From: Melieria omissa
Taxonomy: Eukaryota > Arthropoda > Insecta > Diptera > Ulidiidae
DNA length: 64,000 bases
Assembly (NCBI GenBank): GCA_963971225.1
Contig: OZ020270.1
Location: forward strand, 2,604,001 to 2,668,000
Reading direction: 5' to 3'
Shown: one piece after another, positions 31,156 to 41,941 of the stretch
Numbering within the stretch: position 1 is the stretch's first letter
Layout: each line of letters starts with the position of its first letter
Position numbers and translations under genes: made by a program
The notes under the pieces: model-generated
The model's database searches: none
The model's input: the letters and a program-made list of their open reading frames with translations, nothing else
Told to the model about the DNA's origin: nothing

Positions 31156-33163
31156 TGCCATGAACTCCGCTTGGAAGACACTTCAGTGGTCAGGGAGGCG
31201 AGCAGTAATACTGGTCCCTAAGTGATCGCAGAAAACCCGACACCCGACCTTATTTTCAAGTTTAGAGCCGTCTGTAAAGATTTCGATAGCGTTTGGCAAC
31301 GAGCGACGGCCTTCCGTCCAGTCGCTCCTGCTGGGGATCCCTACGGTGAAGGACTGTATAGTCGATATGTGTCGGGGATGGAAGATCCAGCCCGAGGATT
31401 CTAGAGTGGCCTTGGTCCGCTCGTGCCCAACTGCATGTGGCATTCAGCTGTACAGCGGCAATCTTGGCGGACTGCTTTACTAGTAGGGTCGAAAGGACCC
31501 AATTAAGAATAGTAAAAAGCACCTTGGTAGGCGTGGAACGGATGGCTCCAGTTATGAGAGTGGCAGAAAGTCTCCTGACTCTGTCGAGCTGCTTCAGGTT
31601 AACTCGGCTAGCTGCCGCAGGCCACCAGACAACAGCGCCTTAGAGGAGGATAGGCTCTACCACTGCCTTATAAAGCCACGAAACGACGCGAGGCTGGAGC
31701 CCCTATCTGGCACCCACCGCCCGTTTGCAGCAGTAGATGGCTCTGGGGGCTCTTTTCGCCCTTTCAGCGATGTTTGCGCTCCAGGTGAGAGTCTAATATG
31801 AGTCTAACTGACCTACGAAGATACGCCGTCCCTAACGTAGAGTTCATGTAACGGCTGCAGAGTAGGGCGCTGATAAAATCTACCAATTTACTACCAACGC
31901 CAAGTTCTGAAAGAGCCACCCCTATCGCTAGAGGGCAGACATTATTAAATGCGCCCTCTATGTCTATAAAAGACACCAGGGTGTACTCGTTGCATGTTAG
32001 CGAATTTTCTATATAGTCGACCAGGGAGTGCAACGCAGATTCAACTGACCTACCCCTTGTGTAGGGATGTTGCGACTCAAAAAGAAGAGCTGGGTGAAAA
32101 AGGTTCCTAATATGGACGTCGAGTATCCTCTCTAGGGTCTTTAGGAGAAATGATGTCAGACTTATTGGCCTGAAGTCCTTGGCCTTGGCGTGCGAGGTCT
32201 TGCCGGCTTTGGGGATGAAGACGACATCCACTTCCGACCATAGGAGGTGGATGTATCCCCATTCCAAGCACGCCTTAAAGATCACGACAAGCCATGGCTT
32301 CGTCGATTCCGCGGTTTGCTGTAGCTCAGCTGGAATGACGCCATCCGGTTCCGGATATTTAAAAGGCTCGAAGGAGTTAATGGCCCACGTGGTGCTATCG
32401 ATACGGATGTCCGTTAAGGACCAAGAGTGTGTTTGGCCCGGAACTACCGCATCGGCAGAAGTGGAGGTACTCCTCGGAAAATGCGCGTCTCCTAACACTT
32501 GCAGGGTTTCCCCGCTGGACTCTGTCCAGTCACCGTTTGCCTTCTGAATGGTGGTGGGAATGGACGGAGAGCTACTGAGAATCTTGCGGAGTCGGCCGAT
32601 GTCTGAGACTCTTTCAATACCGCCGCAAAAGGATTCCCATGATTCTTTTTTTGCCCGCCTGACCTCCTGCTTGAAGGCTCTAGGGTCGGATCTGTACGCG
32701 TCCCAGGTGTTATTCCTCTTGGCCGCGTTGAAAGAGCGTCTGCATGCACGCCGCAACCTAGCGATTTCGGCGTTCCACCAAGGTGGTTTTGGCTTGCCCC
32801 GGTAGATCCTAGGCTTGCAAGCAGCAGACGAAGCACGGCTAAGTGAATTAGTTAAAGTGGCCACCGCGAACTCGATGTCTCCTGGACACAGGAGCCGCGG
32901 AAGGGATAAGGTTAGACTAGAAGATAGGGACACACGGAAAGTCTCCCAATTCGTCTTACGCTTATTGCGGAAGGGGGTCTGGCCAGTGTACTCAGGTCCA
33001 GACGGAAACTGATGTACCGGTGATCGGAGAAGGAGCACTCCTCCAAAACATGCCAGTCCCTGATCAGGTGCCCGGAGAGCGCGTTGGTCAGTGTGACGTC
33101 CAGAAGCTCCCTCCGAGTAGCGGTAAGGAATGTTGGTTCCCTCCCTCTGTTAGAAATGCCTAG
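31156..33163 (-). pseudogene. LINE F ORF2, linker, RT and start of RNase H, RT core deleted
   Basis: 31764-33038 holds the linker (RGKPKPPWWNAEIARLRRAC, IGRLRKILSSSPS), FEPFKYPEPDGVIPAEL and RT fingers (VDVVFIPKAGKTSH, DFRPISLTSFLLKT, LVSFIDIEGAFNNV). Near 31800 the text passes straight from TLGTAYLRRSVR to LILDSHLERK. In LINE A those points lie about 110-120 codons apart, with GTPQSG and YADD between. The polymerase active site is therefore gone. The thumb, frame-shifted, continues (31520-31740), then RNase H begins with EIFTDGSKLENKVG and runs into FQAEFMA at the H junction. Confidence 0.8.
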
Positions 33164-33171
33164 GTTAGTAC

Positions 33172-33853
33172 TAGAGCTGCAAAACTATCGATGGTACTAT
33201 CGATAGTATCGATAGTTTTCATTTTCACTTCACTATCGATGGTCTTCGTTACTATCGATTCGCCATCTGTGTTTTCGATCAGGAAAGCACGAGTGTTGTC
33301 GCTTTGGTAGAATTCTACCAAACTTGGTGGATTTATGTTTGAATTTTTATTTTATGCAGATTGGTACATTTTATTTGAATTTGACTGAATTTCGGAAAAC
33401 TTTATGTGTCTTCTTAAATTCGTGAAAAAATTTTAAAATAAAAACAAAAGTCTGACAAGATTGTAAAGAAATGTTTAGCAAGAGCGGTGCTATAAATATT
33501 TGAAGCGAAACGTGAGAAGCTTACATAATAGTATCTGTTATTTTGTCAAAGAGGGCGAGTGAGACGACTTATGTGCATGTTTCCTCAAGTATTATTGAGT
33601 CTGGGTTTTTGTCGTGCTGGCTGCAGCATGACAAAATGTTTTAAAACATACTTAAAAAATAATTTTTAAATAAAAATTTCAGTTAGTTTAGTTTTTTGGC
33701 TGTGATAGTATCGATAGTTTTTTCCAAACTATCAAAATTATCTGACGCTATGCGTTAGTTTCGATAGTATCGATATTATCGATTGATTTTTTTTGTTTGT
33801 TCAAACTATCGAAACTATCTGATAGTTCGACTATCGATAGTTTTGCAGCTCTA
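33172..33853. mobile_element. MITE M, hAT-type, 682 bp
   Basis: It starts TAGAGCTGCAAAACTATCGA and ends with the inverse. It is flanked by a perfect 8-bp duplication GTTAGTAC (33164-33171, 33854-33861). Both subterminal regions are crowded with the palindrome TATCGATA. There is no coding capacity. Terminal TAG and an 8-bp duplication point to the hAT superfamily. Confidence 0.85.
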
Positions 33854-33875
33854 GTTAGTACTCAATATAACAGGG

Positions 33876-34850
33876 CTATTCTGGCAAAGACTGTTGAAAC
33901 ACTTTCAAAAGATTATTGAAAGATATTTTGAAAGACTGAATGAAAGATTTAGCTATTCCAACGAAAAAATCTTTCAGAAAAAGCTCTAAAATTCAACACT
34001 CGAGTTGAAAAGCTGTTTTCGGCGAACAGCATTGCCAGCCAACTCTTTTTCTGTGAAATTTGAAGCATTTTTGCAATGATGAAAGAAAATTATTTTTCCA
34101 ATTTTCGTTATGATTTTCTTTTTAATTACAGATGTGTTTATCAGGATTATTTTGCAGTTACGTATTTCTTTTTAGAAAAGACAAAAACTGGTGTGAAAGT
34201 ATGAATTAAAATTAATTGTTTTATTTTTTATGTGATGTTAATGATGTTATCAGATTTAACCTTAAGGCAATGAACAGCATATGAAGATGTACCATACAAC
34301 AAACACTTTCGGCCGATTCATATTATGTACTTTTGCTGTTAATTGGTGTAGTTTTACGTTTTCTTTCATCCTACATCAAAATCTCACATTTGTAAACCAA
34401 GTGCTCTATTCGATGCTGGCAATACTGCTGGCAAATGAACCGTCCGTCGTGAAATGAAAAATTCAAACCATGGCACAATAAACAAGGTAATAGAATCCCC
34501 GCAACACCAAAAACCACATGTATTTTGTTGGTAGGATTGTTTATCGCTACTGTCAAAATCAGCTGATATTTTCCGACGAAAGAGGGAGAAACTGAAAACA
34601 GACAAAAGTGATTGTTGCCAGACAGTGCTGTATTTGAGTGAAAAAACGGGAAAAGTGCTCAGGTCAGTTGTTTTCAGTCAGGTATTTTCATTTCAACCGA
34701 TGCGGAAACACCGCACCACTGCTGACACCGACGATTTTGACAAAAGCGATAAACGATCAGCCGGTGGCTTGCCACAACCTTGTAGTTGAAACATGATTCA
34801 AACAAAATTTCAAAAATTTCAATCAATGGCTGAAGAAATCAAGCTGAAAT
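33876..34850. repeat. AT-rich region with diverged relative of the P-like MITE
   Basis: Bases 34018-34110 match 42649-42730 (CGAACAGCATTGCCAG, CAACTCTTTTTCTGTG, AAGCATTTTTGCAATGA). 34330-34360 matches 42818-42845. 34405-34450 matches 42860-42910 (TTCGATGCTGGCAATACTG, GAACCGTCCGTC). At 34467 stands CATGGCACAATAAACAAGGT, the terminal sequence of that MITE, but in the unexpected orientation and without a partner. This appears to be an older, longer and rearranged copy. No transposase frame is visible. Confidence 0.55.
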
Positions 34851-35014
34851 GCGACGCCGCCTGGAGTTCTTCATCACCAACACGCTTATGAACAATTCTT
34901 CCATCGTATATCGTTTCTTTTCACAACACAAACATAATGCACGTACTTTTTTCAAGCTGAAAGACGACCCCAAGAGCACATCTTTCAAACTGTGTTTCAT
35001 GTTACGGAAAAAAG

Positions 35015-35249
35015 CGCTTCCTGGTAGCTGCCGGAATCCGTTGAATGAAACTACGGGAATTCCGGATGTTGCTTCAAACTTTATTAAAAAGCAGAATATT
35101 AATTTCATACAAACAGTAAAGAAATAGACTCACAAAATCGGTGTCGCGCCACCGCTCGCTTTCTTCAATTTAACAAAATTTCCCACACAGGGTTGCATTT
35201 TGCTCTTACATTTTTGAGTTCGTTTGGTTTGCTGGCGGAGTTGCCAACA
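35015..35249 (-). repeat. BEL/Pao 3' LTR
   Basis: On the reverse strand it runs from TGTTGGCAACTCCGCC to CTACCAGGAAGCG. It is identical to the 5' LTR apart from C/T and A/G changes near 35190 and 35198. Confidence 0.9.
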
Positions 35250-35262
35250 TCCTCCCCCCGGT
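35250..35262 (-). promoter_or_regulatory. BEL/Pao polypurine tract
   Basis: The reverse strand reads CCGGGGGGAGGA directly before TGTTGGC, the LTR start. This is the RNase H-resistant primer for plus-strand synthesis in LTR elements. Confidence 0.8.
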
Positions 35263-35284
35263 ATCTCCATCAGTTATGGAATAC

Positions 35285-38200
35285 CTAACTTGCAGGCACT
35301 CCGCCACGTCGTACGTCCAGCACCGCTATCTTCGCAGCCGGTCGATGATACTGTCCGTGAGGAGTCCTTACGACCGCGCTTCTCACCTGTCCATCTCGCC
35401 CTGGAGTAGTGGCCACAACGACGCCCTTGGGCCAGCAATAGCGCGGTGAGTTCGGGTCAACAATCACGACGACATCGCCTTTCTCGATCGGTTTCGCCTT
35501 CTCGTACCAGTTCGTCCTTCGCGTCATCATAGGCAGCACTTCTGCGACCCATCTCTTCCAGAACCTTTCTGCCAGGTATTGAGAGTGCCGCCAGGAAGCC
35601 TTCACATACTGATCTGTTTCGGCAAACACCCCCGGTGGTTTTCCCCCAGACGACGACCCCAATAGAAAGTGGTTGGGGGTCAGCGCCTCGTCTTCAGCTG
35701 TGTCAAGCGACAGGTATGTCAGTGGTCGGCTGTTGACGATGCTCTCCACTTCGGCAAACAGGTTGCTTAACTTCTCATCCGTAAGCTTGGTCTCGGGTGT
35801 TACTATCTGATACATGACGGTTTTGATCGAGCGCACCATGCGCTCCCAGGCTCCCCCCATATGAGGAGCGGCGGGGGGAATGAAGACCCAATCAGTCTCG
35901 CAGCCGGCGAGTTCAGCCTTCAGGTCACCGAAGTTCACCTGCGATAACGCGGTGCGCAGTTCTTTTTCCGCAGCCTTAAGGTTGGTTCCGTTGTCACTAT
36001 AGAAGACCCTCGGCGTTCCCCGTCGAGCGACGAAGTTGCGTATTACGATAGTACATGAGCTTGTGGTAAGACTGTATGCCATCTCTACATGCACCGCGCG
36101 GCATGTCATACAAGTAAACACGACTCCATAGCGCTTCTCAGTTCGTCTACCGCTGGTTACCAGGAAAGGGCCGAAAAAGTCTACGCCAACGTGGGTGAAT
36201 GGTCGAGAAAACGCTGCTACACGAGCTTCAGGGAGAACGCCCATCTCGGGCGGTCGTGGGCCGACGGTACGATTCTTGCAGGCCTGACAGTGGTGTCGGA
36301 CGGACCTCAAGAGCGTCCGTAGTCCCGAAATGTAGAATTTCTGGAAGATCTCATTGATCACGGTTTCATGATTCGTGTGTTTCCACTTTCTGTGGTACCA
36401 ATCAATAACCAATCTGGTTACATAGTGACTTTTCGGTAATATAATAGTGTTTTTTGCGCTATCGTCCACACACGTCGCCCTCTCCAGGCGGCTTCGCATT
36501 CGCAACGTCATGGTTTCGTCAAGGAACGGTGAAAACCTTCGCAAAGGGCTTGTATTCGCGAAGGCACAGTGAGGATTTCGTCGCAGCAGTTTGATCTCAT
36601 TGGGAAAGGCTTGGGCTTGCGCGAGGCGGTATAGGTAGTGCTGGCTCCAGCTGAGCTCTTCTATCGAAATATTATCGGTCACTGCGGTTCGTTGCAACTT
36701 CATTATAAATCGTTTGGCGTATGCGGTACTCCGGACTAAGCGTTCCCACTTTGAAAAACGTTCAGGATTTATCACCGCTGACTCTGCTCGAACGTGGGCT
36801 GCTACTAGCTGCATCTGTGGTCGTCCTCTTAGCTCCGGTTCTTCTTCCTGCTCCACATTTGGCTGGAACTTAGGCCACCTATCCCTCGGGTTTCTCAAGA
36901 ACTCAGGACCCGCAAACCAACGCCCGGTCGGGCTGAAATCTGGTTCGCCAGCTCGTTTGGTTCCCAAATCGGCCACATTCAGCCTCGTGGGGTCATAGTT
37001 CCACTGCGCGATCTCCGTGGTCTCTTGAATTTCTCCGACGCGAAACATAACGAACTGCTTGTATCTTCTTGGATCTGACCGTATCCACCACAGGACAGTC
37101 TTTGAATCAGTCCAATAATAAACGCGTTCAATCGTTAAGTCGTGAGCCTTGACTATAGTGTTTCCCAGACGGGCCCCCATCACGGCAGCAAGGAGTTCCA
37201 TTCGTGGTATCGATATTGGCCGTAGCGGAGCGACTTTAGACTTAGAGCACACTAGAGAGATTTCTTGATGGTCCTCAGTTTCTACTCTTAGGTAGGCAAC
37301 GGCGGCGTATGCGCTCTCGCTTGCATCTACAAATACGTGTAGCTCGCATTTGCCGGCTTCGCTACTTGTCTTCCCAAAATAACATCGGGGTATCTTTACG
37401 TCTTGCACTTTTGGGAGTAAAGCCAGCCATCTCGTCCATTCTTCGGCGAAACCTCCAGGAATTGTCTCATCCCATCCTACTCCGCTGCGCCAAATTCTCT
37501 GTAACAGTATTTTCATGTCGATTAGGTAGAATGTTAAAAAACCCAGCGGGTCGAAAATTGACATCAGCAGTCGTAGTAGCTCCCTCTTGCTTGGCAATCT
37601 AGCTCCTAGTAGTATTTCTTCGCTTGACTTAGTAAATTTCAGGTTAAAGGTAAAGACGTCGGTGGAGGTCTGCCACCACATTCCTAGTACCTTGTCCACC
37701 TCAACGGCGTGTTCTACTCGCTTCCCAGCACTGCAAAAGTTATCTGCGCCTTCTGTACCTCCGAGCGCTTCGATGACCTCCCTTGAATTCGACAGCCAGT
37801 TACGAATGTGAAAGTTTGCATTTCTATGAATTCTGCGGACGTCCTTGGCTAAATCAATTGCCTCTTAAACCGAGTCGACACTATCCAACATGTCGTCCAC
37901 GTAATGCCTCTCTACGATCGACTTTACAGCTCGTGGATGCGTATTGATGAACTCTGCGGCATTCTGGTTTTTTACGAATTGAGCTAACGTTGGCGAGCAA
38001 CTTGCGCCGAAGCTCATGACTTGCAATACGTAAACGTCTGGGGCCCGAGTTACCTCACATCCTCGCCACAAAAACCGTTGAGATTGCTGGTCATCCTTAT
38101 TCATGAAAACTCGGTGAAACATTTCACTGATGTCGCCACATATTCCTATTTTGCCAATTCTAAAGTTAAACAACACGGCAATCAACGAGGTTAACAAATC

Positions 38201-39301
38201 AGGTCCCTTTTCCAAACATGCGTTCAAAGATACACCTTCAAACTGCGCAGCAGCATCCCAGACAACTCTTACCTTCTGCGGCTTGTTTGGATTTTGCACG
38301 GCAAATATTGGCAGATTCCATTTTCGAGGGTGGTCTGCGATAACCTCGGCGGGGTTCAGTCTTCGTATGTAACCCTTAGTTTCCATTGCCTCGATGTGAG
38401 CGTTGACGCGGATTCGCAACTCTGGATCTCTGCCTAGCTTTCTCTCAAAGCATCTCAATCTCTGTAGAGCCATTGAGTAATTGTCTGGCAACGTTACCTT
38501 TTCCGACTTCCAAAGCAGTCTCACAACGAAAGCTTCGCCCTCGCGGCTAACGTATTCTTGTATCTTCATCTGACGCTCATTATCAATTCTTGCTTGTCGT
38601 TCATTTTCGTCATCCATCTTCTCGACGGTCATGCTTTCTATCATCAATTTCTGCAGCGCCACGTCATCATCGCACTCGCATACATGTAGTTGTAAACTGT
38701 CAACTTCGTGGCCTAATCTCCGATTGACGACCCCATATACCGTCCATCCGAGACGGGTTTTTGTGGCGGCCGGCTCATCCACTTTTCCCTCTCTAAATCT
38801 CAATGGCATGGCGACGTTCTTATTGCTCAACCCGATTATCATGCGCGGTCTGACGTTTCTATACGAATCGACGGGAAGTCCTCTGAGATGAGTGTACTTG
38901 TCGGCAAGCTCTTCCATATTAAGCGTCTGTTCAGGTAGGTCGAGTGCTTCCACAGACCGTATGTCTAGTAGCGTTAGCTTCTTCTTCTTCCCGAGAGGTG
39001 AAATCTCTAAATCCAACATTTCCGAATTCTTTTCAGTACGTATGGTCCCGTCCGTCCATCTGAGGCATAGTTCCTTTTCGAGACCTTTCAGTTTAAGCTG
39101 CTGCAGTACGCTTCTTTCAATCAGCGTTGGGCCTGAGCCGTCGTCCAGAAAGGCGTAAACGTTGCAAGAAGTGCCATTCCCATGTATTGTTATCGGCACA
39201 ACTCCATACAGCACGTCCGAGGTCGCCTGATGATGGATGGCAATCATCCTCATGGGCCTCTTCCTCTGGCTTGTGTAGTAGTGGATGGTGCTTAATAACA
39301 C
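35285..39301 (-). pseudogene. BEL/Pao pol (protease, RT, RNase H, integrase), one in-frame stop
   Basis: Protease: AFLDDGSGPTLIERSVL near the N-terminus (DUF1758-like). RT: VRVVWDAAAQFEGVSLN, GDISEMFHRV, MSFGASCSPTLAQF and the catalytic RHYVDDMLDS near 37890. A TAA at 37865-37867 then interrupts, and the same frame reopens with EAIDLAKDVRRIH. RNase H: LHVFVDASESAYAAVAY and YWTDSKTVLWWI. Integrase: HH-CC finger (HRKWKHTNHE, HHCQACK), core VGVDFFGPF, FYSDNGTNLKAAE and the Glu in GGAWERMVRSI. The end has the DUF5641-like WRHSQYLAERFWKRW to VRTPHGQYHRPAAKIAVL. Only the single stop and the Gag frameshift separate it from a complete polyprotein. Confidence 0.9.
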
Positions 39302-40718
39302 AACCGTTTACCCCGCAGTCTCTACGCTCTCTACAGATTCTTGGGTCATGCTTCTTCAGGCATGACCGACATAGCTTCAAATCCCGAACTGATTCCCATT
39401 TTTCATTGTAATTTAAATTCTTAAATTTCCCACAATTTACCAACATATGCGCTTCGCCGCACAAATAGCATGCTAAGGCTCTATAATTACCCGCTTGGGG
39501 CGCATCATCCTTTAGAACCTCGGAGTCTTCCTGGTGAAACCCCACGCGTTGCATCTTACGTCTTTCCGCATCTTGCGCTGCTGTTGAAATTGTCGCCACA
39601 CTGCTGGCGGCGTCTGCCAAGTCAAATAAATATTCACTGAATACCTTCAAAATAGGACCTGTGGAGGACCTCGCAAAGAGAGCCCACTGCAGCCGCATCG
39701 GCGCTGGCAGCCGCTCTACCAACTCTTGCATCAGCAACGGGTTAGTCATATGACCTTGCAGTCCGGAAGCCTCCATGGTTGCTGCCAAGTTTCTTACCTC
39801 CAGTGCAAACGCTATCAGGGTCTCCAGTTTGTTGGCGTTAACTGGTGGGGCCGCACGTAGTTTTACGAGCACACTATTAATGATGTGTTCAGGTCTCCCG
39901 AATACCATCCGAAGTGTGGATATAATCTCTGGAACCAGTGCAGGAATCATTAACTTGCTACCAACGTACTCAAGTGCCTTTCCTCGTAGCGCGCCTTGCA
40001 GCCGGAGCAGATTTTCATCGTCACTAAATCCGCAAAGCCGGGTTGAATTTTCAAAACTGCTTATAAATAGTGGCCATTCTTCGGCCTTACCGCTAAATAT
40101 AGGAAGGTCTTTTGGAACAACCTGTCGCGAACTCAACTGCTGAGCACTAAGGCCTGTCGACGTTGCTACTGGCTCGGCCCACGCGGCGCCACGGTCTATA
40201 CCCAGCGCCTTTCTGCAGCCCCCTGCCCTGGCCAACTCGCTCTTGCCACTCGCCCACTGTGCCACGCGATGTTCCTCTATGGAGCGAAAATCATCTTCAC
40301 CTCCTGACTCATCCGAACCGTTATAGCTACGCAATATTGCATATTTCTTTTCGACGTACAAAAGCTCGGCCTTTCTCTGTTCTTCTAAACGCATTAAATC
40401 AAGCTTCATATTACGTTTAGATTTTGCCGAACCGCACTTGCTCATCACCTCAACCTGTTCACCCACCTTGACGCCCCCCTCTACCTGCATGACTGCCGGC
40501 TGGTCTGTTGTCGTCGCTGTGATTTGCCGTGTCGCTGTCGCCTTCGTCGTCGATGCAGCGGTACAACGTTTGCAGCTCCAGGCCGTTGCGGACACCTCCT
40601 CCGAAACGCCTACGCATTCAAAATGTGACCACTCATCACACACATCGCATTGGACCATCGGGCCACCATCAGGGCCTCGACAAACAGCACAACTCTCTGA
40701 ACCTTGCCCGTCAGACAT
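39117..40718 (-). CDS. BEL/Pao Gag (533 aa) with PHD-type zinc finger
   Basis: The ATG at 40718 lies 90 bases after the 5' LTR. Residues 9-55 form a C4HC3 PHD-like finger (CAVCRGPDGGPMVQCDVCDEW, HFECVGV, CKRC). A basic coiled stretch (LMRLEEQRKAELLYVEKKY) leads to the capsid region with LPIFSGKAEEWPLFISSF, LLRLQGALRGKALEYV and LVERLPAPMRLQW. C-terminal knuckles are CYLCGEAHMLVNC and CRSCLKKHDPRIC, plus CGVNGCVIKHHPLLH. The last ~35 residues are read out of frame. Pol is in another frame from about 39260, overlapping by 185 bases, so either a one-base lesion or programmed shifting separates them. BEL elements usually encode one Gag-Pol frame, which favours a lesion. Confidence 0.85.
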   Translation of the reverse strand: MSDGQGSESCAVCRGPDGGPMVQCDVCDEWSHFECVGVSEEVSATAWSCKRCTAASTTKATATRQITATTTDQPAVMQVEGGVKVGEQVEVMSKCGSAKSKRNMKLDLMRLEEQRKAELLYVEKKYAILRSYNGSDESGGEDDFRSIEEHRVAQWASGKSELARAGGCRKALGIDRGAAWAEPVATSTGLSAQQLSSRQVVPKDLPIFSGKAEEWPLFISSFENSTRLCGFSDDENLLRLQGALRGKALEYVGSKLMIPALVPEIISTLRMVFGRPEHIINSVLVKLRAAPPVNANKLETLIAFALEVRNLAATMEASGLQGHMTNPLLMQELVERLPAPMRLQWALFARSSTGPILKVFSEYLFDLADAASSVATISTAAQDAERRKMQRVGFHQEDSEVLKDDAPQAGNYRALACYLCGEAHMLVNCGKFKNLNYNEKWESVRDLKLCRSCLKKHDPRICRERRDCGVNGCVIKHHPLLHKPEEEAHEDDCHPSSGDLGRAVWSCADNNTWEWHFLQRLRLSGRRLRPNAD

Positions 40719-40807
40719 TGCAGCTTCCGCGGAAGCACCCGTTTACCGTTGCAAACACAAAATGGCTGTTGGCGTCGATTTTTTTGAAGAATGTTGTGTA
40801 GCGATGT

Positions 40808-41042
40808 CGCTTCCTGGTAGCTGCCGGAATCCGTTGAATGAAACTACGGGAATTCCGGATGTTGCTTCAAACTTTATTAAAAAGCAGAATATTAATTTCA
40901 TACAAACAGTAAAGAAATAGACTCACAAAATCGGTGTCGCGCCACCGCTCGCTTTCTTCAATTTAACAAAATTTCCCACATAGGGTTGCGTTTTGCTCTT
41001 ACATTTTTGAGTTCGTTTGGTTTGCTGGCGGAGTTGCCAACA
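40808..41042 (-). repeat. BEL/Pao 5' LTR
   Basis: This is the partner of the LTR at 35015-35249, of the same length. The downstream leader on the reverse strand starts ACATCGCTACACAAC. I could not match it to a tRNA with confidence. Confidence 0.9.
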
Positions 41043-41273
41043 AATAAGAATTACTAGACGATTTTGTGTTTTACTGGGCTGACACGGGTTATGTAAGGTT
41101 AGTCATGCGTACTTGCCACTCCCACTACGATAATAAGAATCGGCTATATTCAGTATCTTTCTATAAAGCTATACGACTTTTAATTGTTTCTGTGTTTTAT
41201 TGAGGGGAAAAGGGCTTTGCAACAACAACAACGGTTATATAAGGCCGAACAAATGTGAATCAATTGTTTATAT
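41043..41273. other. Spacer, nothing recognised
   Basis: AT-rich unique-looking sequence lies between the BEL element and the LTR pair. A CAACAACAACAACGG microsatellite run is the only feature. Confidence 0.4.
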
Positions 41274-41698
41274 TGTTACGAATACTAAGTCTAGTGGGCT
41301 GTTACGTATCTCTGGATTGTGTAATTTGAAAATAAAACACAGTCAGTTTCTTAAACTTAGACAATAAAATAAACCAACAGTCACTTTATTATTCACAGTT
41401 CACACTTTACTGTTCGTACACTTAAGTATTTGCTTAATTACTCCGTGTGGCAACTTCACTTGTCAAAACCAGACTGACTCGCTGCGCCGCATCCGGCCCC
41501 TTTTATACTCTGTCCGGCCATCGCGCAGATCGTTTTCGCACATTCCCGAGTGGACTAAAGGTTTCCCTGATGATCGCGACCATCGTTGCCAGATTGGACT
41601 AAAAGTTATTATCGCGGCCGTCGTCGCCACATTGAATTATAGCACGGCGCGAAGCGGCAGGGTTGCTTTGCACAGCGACAGACTGTCTTATCGTTACA
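41274..41698 (-). repeat. Solo LTR of the G Gypsy family, reverse
   Basis: It runs from TGTTACGAATAC to CTTATCGTTACA, 425 bp, the reverse complement of a complete G-type LTR with TATA box, U3 repeats and AATAAA. ATAT stands on both sides (41270-41273, 41699-41702), a 4-bp duplication. No internal region is attached, so it formed by LTR-LTR recombination or is one arm of the inverted pair described with the next entry. Confidence 0.85.
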
Positions 41699-41702
41699 AT
41701 AT

Positions 41703-41941
41703 TGTAAAAAAAACGCAGCCGGATGCAGCGCAGCGAGTCAGTCTGGTTTTGACAAGTGAAGTTGCCACACGGAGTAATTAAGCAAATACTTAAGTGTACG
41801 AACAGTAAAGTGTAAACTGTGAATAATAAAGTGACTGTTGGTTTATGTTATTGTCTGCGTTTAAGAAACTGAGTGCGTTTTATTTTCAAATTGCACAATC
41901 CAGTGATACGTACTAGCCCACTAGAACTAGCATTCGTAACA
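41703..41941 (+). repeat. Partial G-family LTR, forward, lacking U3
   Basis: Four bases after the reverse LTR a second LTR copy begins in the opposite orientation, at the position of the TATA box (TAAAAAAAACGCAGCCGGATG), and runs to the normal end CATTCGTAACA. It lacks the U3 part. Together the two form a head-to-head arrangement with about 235 bases of inverted complementarity. ATAT follows it at 41942-41945. Confidence 0.8.

Larger units (their letters stand above)
31156..33875 (-). mobile_element. LINE F, 5' remaining part (LOA-type), with MITE M inside
   Basis: This is the upstream portion of LINE F, reading leftwards from about 33875, where it is 5'-truncated inside the endonuclease (text equivalent to LFDFILSTNLVVCNRG of LINE E). 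MITE M (33172-33853) splits it a few bases from the end. It then runs through linker, RT and RNase H to 31156, where element H interrupts. F is the outermost and so the oldest insertion of the nest, in keeping with its many lesions. Confidence 0.75.
35015..41042 (-). mobile_element. BEL/Pao LTR retrotransposon
   Basis: Reverse orientation, 6.03 kb, with 235-bp LTRs at both ends that differ at only two positions by eye, so the insertion is young. The polypurine tract GGGGGGAGGA abuts the 3' LTR. It encodes Gag with an N-terminal PHD-type finger and a pol with protease, RT (YVDD), RNase H, integrase and a C-terminal DUF5641-like domain. One frameshift and one stop break the polyprotein. The flanking hexamers (CTTATT, CTTTTT in element orientation) differ at one position, so a target duplication is not certain. 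Confidence 0.92.

Noticed and set aside
30955..31181. Multiple open frames with repeated text such as MHREVTSMFCDVS
   Set aside because: Products of the 71-bp subterminal repeats of element H, read on both strands.
34849..35127. 92-codon plus-strand frame across the BEL LTR edge
   Set aside because: It crosses a transposon boundary, and the LTR part is repeated word for word at 40808-40918 in a different frame context.
35015..41042. Infectious retrovirus-like (env-bearing) interpretation of the BEL or Gypsy elements
   Set aside because: Neither element has a third frame after integrase. The LTR follows the pol end closely in both.
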